This document shows positions 10,601-25,600 of a stretch of DNA of 64,000 nucleotides, in pieces; within the stretch, counting starts at the first letter, position 1; the number at the start of each line of letters is the position of its first letter. Made by a program: the position numbers and the translations under genes. This DNA comes from Branchiostoma floridae (lineage: Eukaryota > Chordata > Leptocardii > Amphioxiformes > Branchiostomatidae), in the NCBI RefSeq assembly GCF_000003815.2, contig NC_049987.1, positions 17,897,959-17,961,958 on the forward strand, read 5' to 3'. The notes under the pieces were generated by a model that saw only the letters and a program-made list of their open reading frames with translations, did not search any database and was not told where the DNA came from.

Positions 10601-13600
10601 GTTGTTATAAACCAATCAACTTATAGGTGGACGTTTACAAATACCTGCTCACAGAAAGAAAACGTACCTCATTTATGTTTGTTGATTTACCGTGTCTTTT
10701 CCTCCCTTAGCGGAGAGACGTAGAGAAAAATAAATACACAAAGATACACAATTTCATCCATCTGCACACAATAAAGTTACCTTCACACAAGGGTCCAGTC
10801 CAGTCGCCGACACAGTTACAGTCACATGTATTCTCTCCATGGTTGGCTGGGTTTCCACCACGGGTTCCGCCATGTAAACAGGCCTGGCCAGAACATTCTG
10901 AGACATGTACAAGAGGGGCGAGAGTTCTTTCTTTCTTTCTTTATTCGCACCTAACAACATGGCTTAAAAACAAATGTAAATACAGAAATGAAGTACATGC
11001 GGGGGGGTGGGCAGAAGCCTATGTGGCTTTTCTTGGGCCTCCCCCAGAACTAAGTCGCAGAAATAATAATTATACATAATCAAAGTGAACGAAAAATGCA
11101 CATAACACACGAGTTGTGAAAATGTCATTTAAAAACATTGAATCTCATTGTCTGTTGTTCTATAAGCATATACATATACATCAACGCACTCCAGTAATAA
11201 CTGAACTGGCCGTTATAAACTTCCTAGCACGTTTGACCAATTGCTGACGTCGCGTATCCGTAAGATCACGTGTTAATAAGACCAAGTTTGTGTAACTCTC
11301 GCGAGTTTACGCTCTGAAGTGATTGGTCCCTGTTATTGATCCTGAGGAAGGTGACAGTGGTCGTTGAAAATTTCATCCAATGTATAACTTTGTGTTTGAA
11401 GAAAGTTATGTATTCAGTGTACAATATTGTACATAATTTTATACATATGCATTGATGCTCTTTAAGCAGCAGCTCCAAGATACTGCAGACAGATGAAAAC
11501 GAACGGCAATGACACAAATATAGAAAAATACATTCTTAACTGAAATTATGTTTGACATCTGGGCCCTAATTTCTAAATGTAAGATAGAAGAACTTTATTG
11601 CACGACAATTATACATGGTACAGAGTAAGGCAACAGCTATTACATAAGGTACAGAATAGAGGTATAGGATAAAGCTTAACAATAAGGGCTAACATAATTC
11701 ATTCATATAGTATCATAATGAAGTAGGCTAATCATTAGCTTCAGTTTTCTTTCTAATAACAAAGCAGTCCTTGATATATTTGCCGATTTTTGCATTATGG
11801 GAGTTCTGACATCTAAATATATATGCAAATCTGTCTGTAGCATCGAGTCTTTTGAAATATAGATAGGAAGTACTCACGACAGTCGCCGCACCACTGCGGA
11901 CAGTTGTCGCGGACGTACGGGTACTGGTCACACATGTCCAGCGTGGGCCATCCCGGACTGGCGCCGCAGTGAGGGGACAGGTTTTGGCACGGGTCTACAA
12001 AAACATCCCCAACTGTCAAAAGGATAAGACAAAACCGTTTACTACTGCGTACTTCGTAGTTTGGACAATTGGCGACCAAGTACAAAAAGAAATGGCCAGC
12101 AAAGGTGTATCATGAGCCAACAAACATAGACGGAATAAATGCCCCGCGGAGAGCCTGCTATGGAGGCTACTGGTATAACACGTTTAAGTAGCCTAGCTTA
12201 TTCTATGGAACTGTAGGGGTGTTTTTTTATTAAGAACTTTAAAACAAGATGGCTAATGAAAAAAAGTGTGGGTTTTCATTCTTCAACGTATTTTGCAAGA
12301 GATGATATTTCGGCATTCAAGTGCCTGCCTACCTGTCTAAGTGCGATGGCCAGGGACTGACAATTTGCTTTCAAGTACTTTATGATAATTCTAAAGTTAC
12401 TTTGAAAAGCAATGCGATCCACAAAAATACACAGAAAATTAACAGCTATAACTAGAAATTAAAACATGAATGTAATGATAGATGCAGTACCTCCATTTGT
12501 CGTAGAGGTCACTGTTTGCGGCTTGGGGGTGGTAGTTGTCGTTGTGGCTACGGTTGTTGGTTCAGTGGTGGTTGTTGGCTGGGTGGTGCTTGTAACAGTT
12601 GTTGGTTCGGTGGTAGTCGCAACGGTCGTCGGTTGTTGGGTGGTTGTCAAGGGAGTCGTTGTTTGATCTTGAAAAAAGTTTTCATTGGAATTGAACACAA
12701 AACAATCCACAAGAGCGGTAGTGACTTCTTGGAAACCACAGAATCCATTGGATATGAATTATTAAAGATATTAAAGTCGTTAGTATTTTGTACATGAATT
12801 GTGTTTTGTATTTGAATTGTTTATTTAAATTGTATTTATCTCTATAGTTGAGTAGCTCCGGCTGCATTTAACTCTGAACCCAGGAAACCATGTACATAAA
12901 ATTAGATGCGACATTCTGGAGAGACGTACTTTAGTCGAAGAGTACAGTGTGAATATGTGATTCTTTGGTTCTTATCTTGGTATATCAGATATACATTTAT
13001 TGTTTTTACCTATCGCTTTAGTTGATCTGTTTATTAGTTGTAATTCATCTGATATACATGTTTATGATTTAGCTGTTTTATGTTTCATCATCATTACGTA
13101 TCGCTGTTAACAATTCGTAGTATGAAGAAAAATCGGGAAGTGCACTATATAGATCGCATTAATCTCTAGAGCATGTATATTTGTATAGATGGCTCAATTT
13201 ATTTGTTCATTTGGGTGAAGTAGATAAAACAAAAGAAATATCACGTACCTTCCTTGGCGCACAATCCACACATGGCGCGGCAGTTTTGACTAACGTAGTC
13301 GTGGATACAGGAGTCTTCGTTAGGCCAGCCCGGACTCTTACCACAATACTCGTGCGTATCAGCACACTCATCTGAGGAAATGAACAAAAATAGTATCATG
13401 GTCAATTTTCTTAAATGTGATATTGATATGATGTAGGAATTCTTTTCCCTCAGAAAATATTTCGCTACAGATTCTGCCCGATGTTGCCTAAAAAAGGTGA
13501 AATGGAACTTACTTTATCACTGCCATAAACAATTGGTCTTTTCTGAGAAGATCTATGTATTTTACATCAATTTGTATACTGTCTGCTTTTTAATCTTTGG

Positions 13601-16600
13601 TGGTACAAAATAGTTTCAGGTAACGTAAATGTTGTTGGAACAGTTTGAAATTTTACACGAGTAGTTAAGAGAATTTTTTTCATTGGCACTTCATATCAAA
13701 TTACTCTTAACAAATTACAGTTAACTGATTGAGAGCATTTTCCTTTTTTTTCCGAATGGAAATATTCATTGTGATATTTACATTGCTAGCGGTGAGGGTT
13801 AACTATTACCTTCAAAATAAACAAACAAACAAACAAACCTTCACAAGTTTCTCCATCCCATCCGGCAGCACAACTGCAGGTGCAAGACGTGGAGTCAAGA
13901 ACTCCTCCGTTCTTACAGTCAAGAGCACATTCTGAAAGGAAAAGCGTTGCAATTCACAACAATTACAACATCCTTGTTTCAACAATTTGCATGAGAGATT
14001 TGTGAATTTTACAAGAAAGAGGAAAGTATAATGGTGGGTTCTAGTGTAGATTTTAACAGAAAAATATGTTTATCGACAAGTTCTTCATTAACTTACTACG
14101 TGTATCTCATTGTCCTTGGGGGACCGATGCGGCACTGCAGGGTTCGCTCACTGCGGCGCTATTATGTTATTTTTGCCGATTTCTTTATGATTAAGGTATT
14201 GTGTAATACGTTAAAGTATGACTTGGAAGACAACAAAACAAACAAAACGTAAGTAAATTCGTTCTTTATCTCTGAAATTCGTTGAGGAACTGTTCCAACC
14301 CCGCAGTGCAGTACTGGTGCCCCCAAAGCAGTGAGATACCACCTTTATATTACCTTCGCAAGTTGGTCCTGACCAATAGCCGACACAGTTACAGTCACAG
14401 GTGTGTTCTCCATAGTTAGAAGGAACCCCGGCTCTAGTACCACCGTTAGCACAGGGTACTGAGGTACAGGCTGTCAAATAGTACAAGTGGAGGAATTATA
14501 AAAATGCATAGGAAATCAGCGTGTCATTGATCATAATTCAATCAGTTCGACGATATCTGGTTCATGTATTGTTGGATGTATCCATTTATCTAGATTTATT
14601 TAGTATACCAAATTTATACTAAATACACCGCTACCAAGAAAAAAAAGATGTATATAGGTATTGGTAGTTGTTACAAACTACGGCCAAGTTTACGCATTTA
14701 AAACCTGAATTTAGAATAAGAATGTGTAATGACTAATAGAACATGAATAACCATACTGTACATTTTGAGAAACAGCTATCATATTTGATCTTTGATTTAT
14801 TTATCAGCACATATTCAAAATATCAAATACAACTGATATGCAAAAAAAAAAAAAAAAACATCCAGAGGGGAGTAGAAGCCTACGCGTCTTTTCATGGCTC
14901 CCATATGCAGATAACCATAGATTACCCATCACTAGTAGAGCTCTAAAGATGACACTATAATAAACGCATTCTAAAACTTACTGCATTGTCCACACCACTG
15001 ATGACAGTTGGCCAGGACTCCGCCATTGGAACAAAGGTCAAGGGTCGGCCATCCGGGACTTTCTCCACAAAGGGGCGATATATTTTGGCACGGTTCTGAA
15101 ATGTGAAATCACGACATTAAATTGCCAACTATGGAAGTATCTAAAGCAATTAATCCACAATTGAAAAGATGTTTTTTTTTGTATAATAAATGAGCAAAGA
15201 GGTCAGTTCTTGTTTACAACTATCTACGAGAAATATTAATCTCTTCAACGACAAGAAATATTAAGAGGAAATACAACAGGAATTTTCGTAAACGCTTTAG
15301 ACGTCTAGCAAATATATAAGTCAAAGCAAGAAGTGCATTTTGATATATGTTAATTCCCATGGTATTGTAAATGTTTTCGATACAAATGTTCACTATATAT
15401 GTTAAAATTAAAGAGAGATGGTGCTTCACCTTCACAAGTCTCTCCATCCCACCCATCTGCGCATGTGCAGCTACAGGATGTGGCGTCAAGAACTCCGCCA
15501 TTCTTACAATCTAGAGTGCACTCTGGGAGTGGAGACATTGTAATTGCAATTACAACTCTAGTATGACCTACAGTAAACAATCATACGTCAAGAATAAATT
15601 AACTGGACCATACAGCTTGCAAAGTTACCCTCAAGTATGATGACAAAATGTGCATTGCTTCCGTTAAACATGAGGCAACGCCTAATGTATTACATTTTCT
15701 ATAGTTTAAGATGACGTGATCTTCATCTTGTTATCACACATTTGTAGTATAGGCTAATATCTTGTAGTTTTTGCTAACCTTCGCATGTTGGCCCTCCCCA
15801 CTTGCCGACACAGTTACAGTCACAGGTGTGTTCTCCATAGTTTGAAGGAACCCCGCCTCTAGAGCCTCCGTTAGCACATGGTACAGACGTACAGGCTACA
15901 AATAATGCAAAAAAATCAATAAAATACAAACTTTTAAAGTTTTTTTGAGTAAAATTGGTTTTATTTTGTCGAGAATAGACGTATAATATCATATCTTTTA
16001 AATATCACAATGAGTAGTCTAACATGATCATTATGGGCTTATTGACTGAAATACTTGTTTTTGTTAAAACATGAAGGTTGCTAATCGCTTGTTTAACTTT
16101 TTCCTTCTCTTGCGTACAGTAAAAAATAGCCAAAGTTATGTAAGTGGCATTTGGATGTCCTTGGTGATATCTAAATTTGAATCGAATGAAGAAATGTGGC
16201 AAAAGAAGGTAAAACATCTACAAGTCATTTGTTTCCCTCATTTTTGCAATAAACAATTAATTCAGATAATGAGTGGATAATGATCATGTTAGACTACGTA
16301 TTCTGATACGCACAGCATTGTCTACACCACTGGTGACAGTTGTCATGTACTCCGCTATTGGAGCAGAGGTCAAGGGTCGGCCATCCGGGACTTTCTCCGC
16401 ACAGGGGCGACTGGTTCTCGCAAGGGTCTGACGAGAAATATTAGTTAAGACGATAGATCAGTCGTAGTTCTATGTCTTGTTGTTCACAGAGATGTATTTA
16501 TCGTGAAACATAATACTATGTGTTATAGGACTAATTCCAGAGTGACTTAGTCTACTTTATAGTATTTATCCTTGTTTAAAAAGAATTGTTACTGTACAAA

Positions 16601-19600
16601 GCTTTAGAACAGAAATAACGCAGCCTGAAATTCTTTCAACACAAGAATGAAATTCTTTCAACACTAGAATGAAATTCTGTCAAAAATGGAATGAAATTCT
16701 TTCAACAATAGAATGAATTTCACCATATACTTCGATTTTCAGCGTATTCACATCTTTGATTCATACATCAAGACATCGAAAATACATCACATAGCTTCTT
16801 TACTTAGCCAATACGTAACATGTAAAGTTGACGTTCAGAATATCTAGAGTAAAGAAAATGATAATAAAATATTTTGTAACCTTCACAAGTTTCTCCATCC
16901 CACCCATCTGCGCATGTGCAGCTACAGGACGTGGCATCAAGAACTCCACCGTTCTTACAATCAAGGGTGCATTCTGGGAGTGGAAACATGAATTCATATC
17001 TTAGTAAAAAAAGTTAATGCTTTAAACACAAGTTATACTAGAATTTAATGTGTTGTCTTGTTGTTTGAAATGGAAACAAAAAATGATAAAACAGGGACTA
17101 GGGGTGGTTGAGACTTCCCACAAACTTTGACGCGTTGATTACATCAGTTTAACCATGAAAGCGAGGCATGCGAGTTTGATGGTAGGTTACACATTTGATG
17201 AGTCCTACCTTTGGTATATAGATCACGGTTAGCTTTTTTCAATGAGAATGAAATGTTAGGAAAGAACGCAAAGTGAGTATATTAGGCCTTTATCCTATCA
17301 TCTATGTTGATTTACATAGGTTAAAGTTCCTTGAAATACACGAATCCTTTGTGAAATATGACAAAATTATTCTGTACTGCTTGTCCAAACCTTCGCAAGT
17401 TGGTCCTGACCAATAGCCGACACAGTTACAGTCACAGGTGTGTTCTCCATAGTTAGAAGGAACCCCACCCCTGTTACCACCGTTAGCACAGGGTACAGAT
17501 GTGCATGCTGCAATGAAGTTTAAAAGAAAACGTACACGTGAGATAATATAAATCTTAAGAACACAGAATAGTACTCTTGGATCGATGGCAATATATACAT
17601 TTCATGAAGCAGATCTTGATTTCTATTTATGCCAATACTTGTCAGGAAAAGTAAGTAGATTTATTTTATGAACAAAATAGCTATCAACTACATGTAGTAG
17701 ACTTGAATATTCTACATTGTATTTGATAGTTATTTGACGTGTGAAAAGTCTAGGCCATGATCATACTAGATATACAAATGGAGTAGTGAAACTTACAGCA
17801 TTGTCCACACCACTGGTGACAGTTGCTCTGGACTCCACTGTCAGAGCAAAGGTCAAGAGTCGGCCATCCGGGACTTTCTCCGCACAGGGGTGACTGGTTT
17901 TGACAAGAGTCTGACGACACATTTGACAATTTCTAAGTCGAGATCGAAAACCATTTAAAGTTCCAAACTATCATCTACATATCATCCATTACACTTACTG
18001 ATTTATCTATGACGAGTAATTATCTTTTTATTACTATTTTCATGATGTTTATGCAGGGCTAGAAGTAAGAGGAGGCAAATATATTTCCGTACCAGAGCAG
18101 GTAGTTCCGTCAAAGCCAGGAGCACATTGACAGCTGCATGTTTCCTGGTTCAGTGTTCCCCCGTTCTCACACACCAATGGGCATTCTGTTTGAAGGTGAA
18201 TGGAAAGCCATATATTAGCAACAAATCCATATATCAGTGTTTGGACAAATTGAATATCAAATTGATGAGCCCAGTCGAGTGATTTTTTTTGGTGCATTAA
18301 CAATGAAAAGATAGTGTCTGGAAGGCGGTGAAGTTCAGTCCTTAATAAGCGATAATAAGCTGAACTACTTTGCCATTTAGGACATATTTGATATGTATTT
18401 CTTTTCACTTCATTGAAATTGAAACGGGAAAACACAATGGTCATCCTAGGCTGCATTGGTCATAATTTTCTCCTATTACATTCAGGGTTTCTTCTTTATA
18501 AATATGTTTAGATTATAATGGCAATTATCAGAAGCTCGGGCGCAATGTAAGTGCTTGTAAAGTGCGACAAAATATACGAAGTACATAAACTCGCACATCA
18601 ATATAGAGCGGCGCTGAAGCAGAGCTACACTTCAATATGCTTACAAAATGATAGAGGGCGCTTTTGCGAAGTCACCGCAAGATCAAAGCGAGCGTAAGCG
18701 CTAAAATGCCAGCATTCTTGCAAAGCATCCATTTCTTGTTGTTTACCATTACACGTTGGACCAGTCCAACCTCCCGCGCATGCGCAGCTGCACTCATCCA
18801 TGTCGACGGTTCCACCATGTAGACATTGTAAAGTGCAGACTATATTTGTAAGAAAACGGAACAGTTTTGAAAATGTCAACCTCAAATTTTCCAACCAAAA
18901 TATTGTAAAATAGTTTTATCACATTTTCGTCATATGTTTGAGATGCACTAGATTCCTTATTGTAAATTTATAGAGATATAAAGATTGATAGTGAATGCTG
19001 AAAAATGAATAATGTAAGTCGTTAGATGTAGACAACTATTACACTATTCTTAACCCTAAGCATGTCATTCCTACCTGACGGCTATACAGGCACATATGAT
19101 ACCACAATCGTAGATTGAAAGGCAATCAACGAAATTTTTAAAGTATACTTCGTTGTCGTGACTTAGTCGTGAATAGGTTGTAAGTTCAAACTTACGTTCT
19201 TTCTCGCACATGCCACACATTGCCCGACAGTAGTCTCTGACGTAGCCGATGGTACAGCTGTCCGCATTGGGCCACCCCGGGCTGGCTCCACAGTACGCGT
19301 GATGATCCCCGCACTCCTCTACAAACATACAAAAAAAGGGCATATGGTAACTCAAGGCTCCACTCCTGGGGTGTCGCAAAAAATTACTGGTATGATGGGC
19401 CTGTTTTTACTTCACATAGAAAAGTGAGATAACAATTCACAGATACCTCATACGATGCAATAAAATACCAGTATAACAGCTATCAATTACTAGTTTTAAA
19501 CACAAATCAGTAAATTCCAAAGAAATGGGCAACAAATTGTCGTAGTAACATAAATATGATGCCTAACCAAGCCTGTGTTTACACAATCTCTCGCTGGTTG

Positions 19601-22600
19601 GGGTTAATGACCCCCTCCCCTCCTAGGGCAGTGGCAATTGTAGGGCTGGCCGCTAGGGGCGTGAGTTTAGTCATGCTAATGCCTAACCTATCCTTAAAAG
19701 GTAGCAGAACACAGTTTTTCGCCTATGGGGATTTACATGGTTAAGGACCCCAAAGTGAGGTGGTTCGACGACTCAAAAAATATATCAGGGTGCAAAAGTA
19801 ATTAACAAGAATTCGATATGTTGGAGTTGAGGGTATTATCTACAACATATGTGAAAATGAGCATAAGTTTGTCGTCTCGTTTTCCCAGAAAGAACACTTT
19901 GAAATGACCCCCAGCGGAGGTCACCATACTGCAGCCGACACACGGAAGTAGCGGGAACCGGATTCGTGCGCGAAATTCTACCCAGCCAAAAAAGCATCGT
20001 AACCCAACTCATACAGCCTCAAAACTTACATATTCCTCTACTATCCACCAAAGTTTCCGACTCGCTGACGTGCACAGAAAAATTTCTATGGCTTTTCAAG
20101 AACTGCGACGACCTATTTTGTGCCCGATCTACTTATGTACACGGGGGTCGCCCATAAATACTGTGTTATGCGACCTTAAAATGATTTTGATAGTTGATTC
20201 TAGTGGGCATGTTAGAAACGTGTCCATACTACTTTCAAAAGTAACAGTTGTTTGTGGCTTACAGTGCCTGAAATACTTTTTTTTAGCATGGTTGTCCAAG
20301 TGGCAACCTGAGTCAAAAGCCAGGTTGCACCATCAACATTTCAGGTTGCCCCAATTTCAAGTTGGTACTTTCTTCAAAACAGCTACTTATCCATTTTCTT
20401 TTTTCCACTAAAATGTTACTATGTAATATGTTTTAGGTTATAAGAAGATAAATACACAAGCTTATGCACACAGGTGAGGGAAAATCAGTGTTCCAACTGA
20501 AAAATTTCAGGTTGCGTAGTGTGCAACCTGGGTTTAAAAGTCGCGCCAAGCAAAATGTGGTTGCATTTTCAAGTGGGCAAGTGGGTATTTCGAGCCCTAG
20601 GCTTATGTTGTTGCATGTCTATAAGAACACACCTTCGCAGGTAGGTCCGTCCCATCCGGGTCCACAGGTACAGGAACACGCGGCACTGTCTAGTACACCT
20701 CCGTTCTTACAGTCCATGGTACAAACTGAAATATGTATGGCCGTACAGGGAAATTATTAGGTAGCTTCACGGCACTTAATGATAGCGTAGTTATAGAGAT
20801 TTAAACCTACTTTATGGTCCTTTAACTGTTGTTTCCAGGCCATTGCGTACACGTAACGGACATAGCAGGCTACCTAAATGTCTACAGCATCTCAAAATCT
20901 TACGATAATTATAACCGACGACAACTAGCCGCACTGTTAGAATACAATGCACTTATTCAGGTTAATATTGTGGCTGTTTCTTCGTTATATGTGATATATG
21001 AAGCACGCAACTTCATATTATTAGACAGGCATACGTAAATGCAAGATGGTATTTCCCAGAGGATACAAACAACAATAATATATGGCCTGACATTAACAAA
21101 TTAGTTAGATATTGCAGATAACATATAGTGTATTTTCATCTGTCATTTTAAATGTACCTTCACACGTTGGTCCAGTCCACGGTTCCACACAGTTGCAGTT
21201 GCACGTGTTCTCTCCATAGTTGGAGGGGACGCCTCCTCGACTTCCACCGTTTGCACATGGCGGCCCGGCACAATCTTGTAACAGAAATATCATAATAAAC
21301 TTAAGCCATTTCAGAGTTCCGTGTACGCATGTGTTGTAGGAATACATTATTGTCTATGTCAAATTACGGAATTCACTAAGATGTAACGTGTCACACCTGA
21401 AATTATTTTCTAGACGTTTTGAAACGATATTCCAGTCTTTGAATCGTTTTCATATTCCAGAGGGATATTGGACTTTGTCCCACAATCCTTTGCGGTGCCG
21501 TAACGAAAAAAACTGGCAAACTATATGCTTTATTTTTAATTACTTGTGACGAAAAACAATATTATTATACGCTTAAGAATATTCTCTTTGAAAAGCCTTT
21601 AGAATTATGCCATTGGTGCTTATTCTCATACATATTCAAAGAAAAAGATGATACCTACCGCACTCGCCACACCACTGCCTACACCCGTCGATGACGTAAT
21701 CGTAGGCACACATGTCCAGCGTGGGCCAACCAGGAGAAGCGCCACAGTGCGGCTGCACGTTTTTGCACGAATCTGTCAACCAATGAAAACCATCCTTTTC
21801 AGTTTGGTGGCTAATATACGATTGACTGGCTGAGATGCTATGTCTATGTTTACAATACAAGCATCGTGACTTTTTTTGTCTCCATTGTCCTATTCTATTG
21901 TCCTTTGCATTCAAAGAAATTTTTATATTCAAAACGCGGCTTTTTACATTTTTGTTGAATGTACAGTTGTATCTACAACATTTGTATCTACCATTGTACT
22001 GCAGTTGTATCTACCACATTGCAGTTCTGAATTGCATTAATTAGATATCCCTTGATCACACTTTGCCTTTTTATCGTGAAATAAATCAATCATTGTGATT
22101 TGAATCCACCGTACAGGCCTATGACAAGGAAGGCTTGATAATGTTTTCATGAAAAGCTGACAACTTCCATGGCGTATTTTTCATACCCCTACCCTAAGCA
22201 CAAACTACATGCATTCAAGTATTGTAAACCCTTTCACAGACGTCAGGACGCATGTGCGGCGACATGAATTCTAGGTAATATATCAAAAGGAAAGGCCCAC
22301 AAAAAGTGAACAAAACCCGTCTAGACGCTGTAATGCAAATCGAAACAATGGTTAACACAAGGACTGTTCACAATTTTGGGGCCTTACCCTTTGACATATT
22401 ACATGTACCTACAATTCTTGTCGCTGCACATGCGTTCTGACATCTGTGAAAGGGCTTATTTACCAAGCTACCCCCTCCCCAACTTACCTGTGCAGATTCT
22501 TCCGTCATATCCAGGTGGACACTCACAGCTGCAGGAGACGGGATCAAGGACACCGCCGTTCGCGCACTGTAGGCCGCACACTGTTATACATGACAGAACA

Positions 22601-25600
22601 GCGACAAGTCATGAACAAAAACACAGCTGCAGTTCCAAAGAAATCCGCTAATAAGTCTGAATATGCACTGCCATCTTTGCGGGGGGGGGGGGCAAAGGCG
22701 ATCATCATATGTTACCGAAATGTGACATCTACAGCATGCCCCGAACGACATACCTGAAACCAGCAACATATGTCTGAAGCCCATAGTCCATAGCCTTATC
22801 CCCTTGTTATATTTCAGCCATACCATATATGGTATGGTGAATTATATTTCAGCCATACCATATATGGTATGGTGAAATATATTGTATTCGTAATGTTTCT
22901 TTCTTTCTTTCTTTCTCCTGTCAAATCTTCAAAGCGATTCATCTCCGTCGTTCCGTGACCGAATGACCTGAAATTTAGCACAAAGGTAGAGTGGGTCAAT
23001 ACCAAGGTGTGTTTTTCTGATTTTATTCATATCTGCCTCTAAAATGATTTTATTGAAGTTTAAAGGTCATGTTTTGACCAAAACTGTATATTGTGGCCCC
23101 CTGTTCCCTTGAATTACAATGGAATGACCTTAGATTTGGTGTAGATAGGCATTAGATAGTTGGTAAAATGATCCAAGTAAAATTTTTGGTATAAACCAAT
23201 TTCAAATTATTAATTTCTGCACTTTTCTGAGGGGAAATTGGTTTTCTTTCGGTCTTCTCCCGTGAACTCCAGTGACCCCAGAGCCCACACGTGCCAGGTG
23301 CCAGCGGTCTGGGGAGAGCGAGAGTTAATTACTTTATGTACGCCAGCCAATCAGCGACGAGAAAGGCGAATGCTAGTTAATATTCATAAGCGGGGCCTTG
23401 CAATCCCGTATATACACAAACAGATGCACATTACAGCCTTACAGTTGCCATATGGTGCCCTGTGCCCGGTTTGAAATTGTAGTTTGCGAGGATTTGGAGT
23501 TCAGACAGGGTCATTTGAGCGGTAGCGGACGGTACGCGTGCATTGAACGTTAGTGGCGATGACTTTACCAACATTCCGCATGGCACTATCAATCATTTTC
23601 GGCAGATTTGGACAGGGAAAATTGGACAGTTTGCGTTTAGTTTTGATACGTAAGTTTGACAGTGGCGAGAATGGATGTATTTTTCCCGAACAAATGTAGG
23701 TACTTCTAGTATTGTTGTTGTTCTTTTTTGACGTAAACTTTGTACATTAAAATTGTAAGTAACTTTAAACTGCCAGAGTTTGAGCCCAATAAAACACTCT
23801 CAGTACCAGAGTATCACCACTGACCTCCGAAAAGAAACCCACGAACAAGGTAGAAACACCTATCCTCCAGGTCTCGCACGCTACGAGCAGGAAATTATAA
23901 CACTCATACAAGATTACGTCCGATGGCTCAGCGGATTGCATACAAAGTAAAACAATTTAACAGTGGTATGCAGGGGCATATACTTAACAAAGAATTCGAA
24001 GGAAAATGAAATAACGTTATACAGATAAAGCCAAATCAAATTAACTTGTTGGTCCTGGGATTTTTCAGAAAAGAAATGAAGCGACAGAGTGGTAAAATTC
24101 TTGTAAAAATTCGAGACGTCTCCGTTTATAATGGCTCATACAAAACAAGAAGAAGATTGAAGTTTTTAGCTTGAAAAAAAACAACACTCCTACTACACAG
24201 TACCTGCACCTGCTTGACAATTATCAAAATGTATGCCCTATAGCTACTTGCTTTAAAAAAAGTTCACTGCAATGATAAATGTACCCACATCACAAGGAGA
24301 TTATTACGGTATTTAGACCTAGTTATCGAAGTGGAAATTGTTGAATGGCGTCATGTAATTTCATGATGAAAATCTTAATGGAAGATGCGTTTTTTTTTCA
24401 CTCTCGGAAAAATAGGAGCTGCCGCAATTCTAAAAACCAATCAGTTATGCATAGGCGCTCCTGTGGAATATTATATTCTTCCATATGGGCCCGGGGCATA
24501 TTGGGCAAGCTCTGTTTTGACCTGGAATCAATTCACAATATTAGTTCTCTTTTGGGGATAACTTACAGTTAAAATATTGCATTTTTGCGCAGGGGTGACT
24601 TGGAACAGTCCAATGTTGCGTGGGAATGGGTATGGCTGAAATATGCTGTATTTGCACCCAAGCAAATGTCGGCCTTTCTAGTTTGGTATGCTTTATCATT
24701 CCCAACAACTTTAGACATGCATGAAATGTCACAAAGATTGATTCAAAACTGTTCGAATCTAGCCATTCACTATCCTACCAACGGATATGTTGAACTTCTT
24801 GAATAAGGCAATGATATAAAGAGACTCTTATTCATCAAGAGGTATTGCAAAGCAGGAAGCCAGAGCATAGTAACAACGAAATGGCGGTAGCCTAGACTGT
24901 ATGTGTGTGTTCAATTTCGGCTTTTAGGATATAGTTAAATTGTTTATAACCGAGGGGTCTGTCCATTTTTATAAATTGCTGTTACGAACAGGAACTCTGA
25001 CGTCATTTGCAAATTTTATTGCAATTAACAAATGGTAATATCCGGCCTTTAATACTTTGGCAAGCATTGCAATTTCACACCTCGCATAGCTATCAAATCC
25101 TTATAGCTTATAATCATATATATAATCGCTCTTTGACCCATGAACAAGATGTTCATACTACCTCAGTCAACAAAACACACAAGGTTCTTTCTTTTCTTTG
25201 CTCCCAACAAGATATGGTAAAAGATTAATGAAAACATGTTCTGTTTAAATTTGCAACGTCAAAATTAAAACCTGCAGGCGAATTCCTTTGAAAAGAACTG
25301 TTTGTAGTTGTCATTACAAGTGAAATCTTATGTTTAATATGCCGACAGCGTTTGTTTAAAAAAACCTGCATCAATATGTAGAGTGTGTTTTATAGACAGT
25401 CTGCTTGGAAAAGACACATAGACTCTTGATGTTTGTCGATAAGGCCATGTTGATTTGATTATATGAAGGACATCAAGTTACTTCAACAAGGGACCTCCAT
25501 TTTACGCCCCTTTCAAAAGACTGGTGCCACAACGGAAAGGCCCTACCCAGGATTGAACCAGGGGGGTCCTCGTTACCAACTACTTGGAAACAGGACCTCA

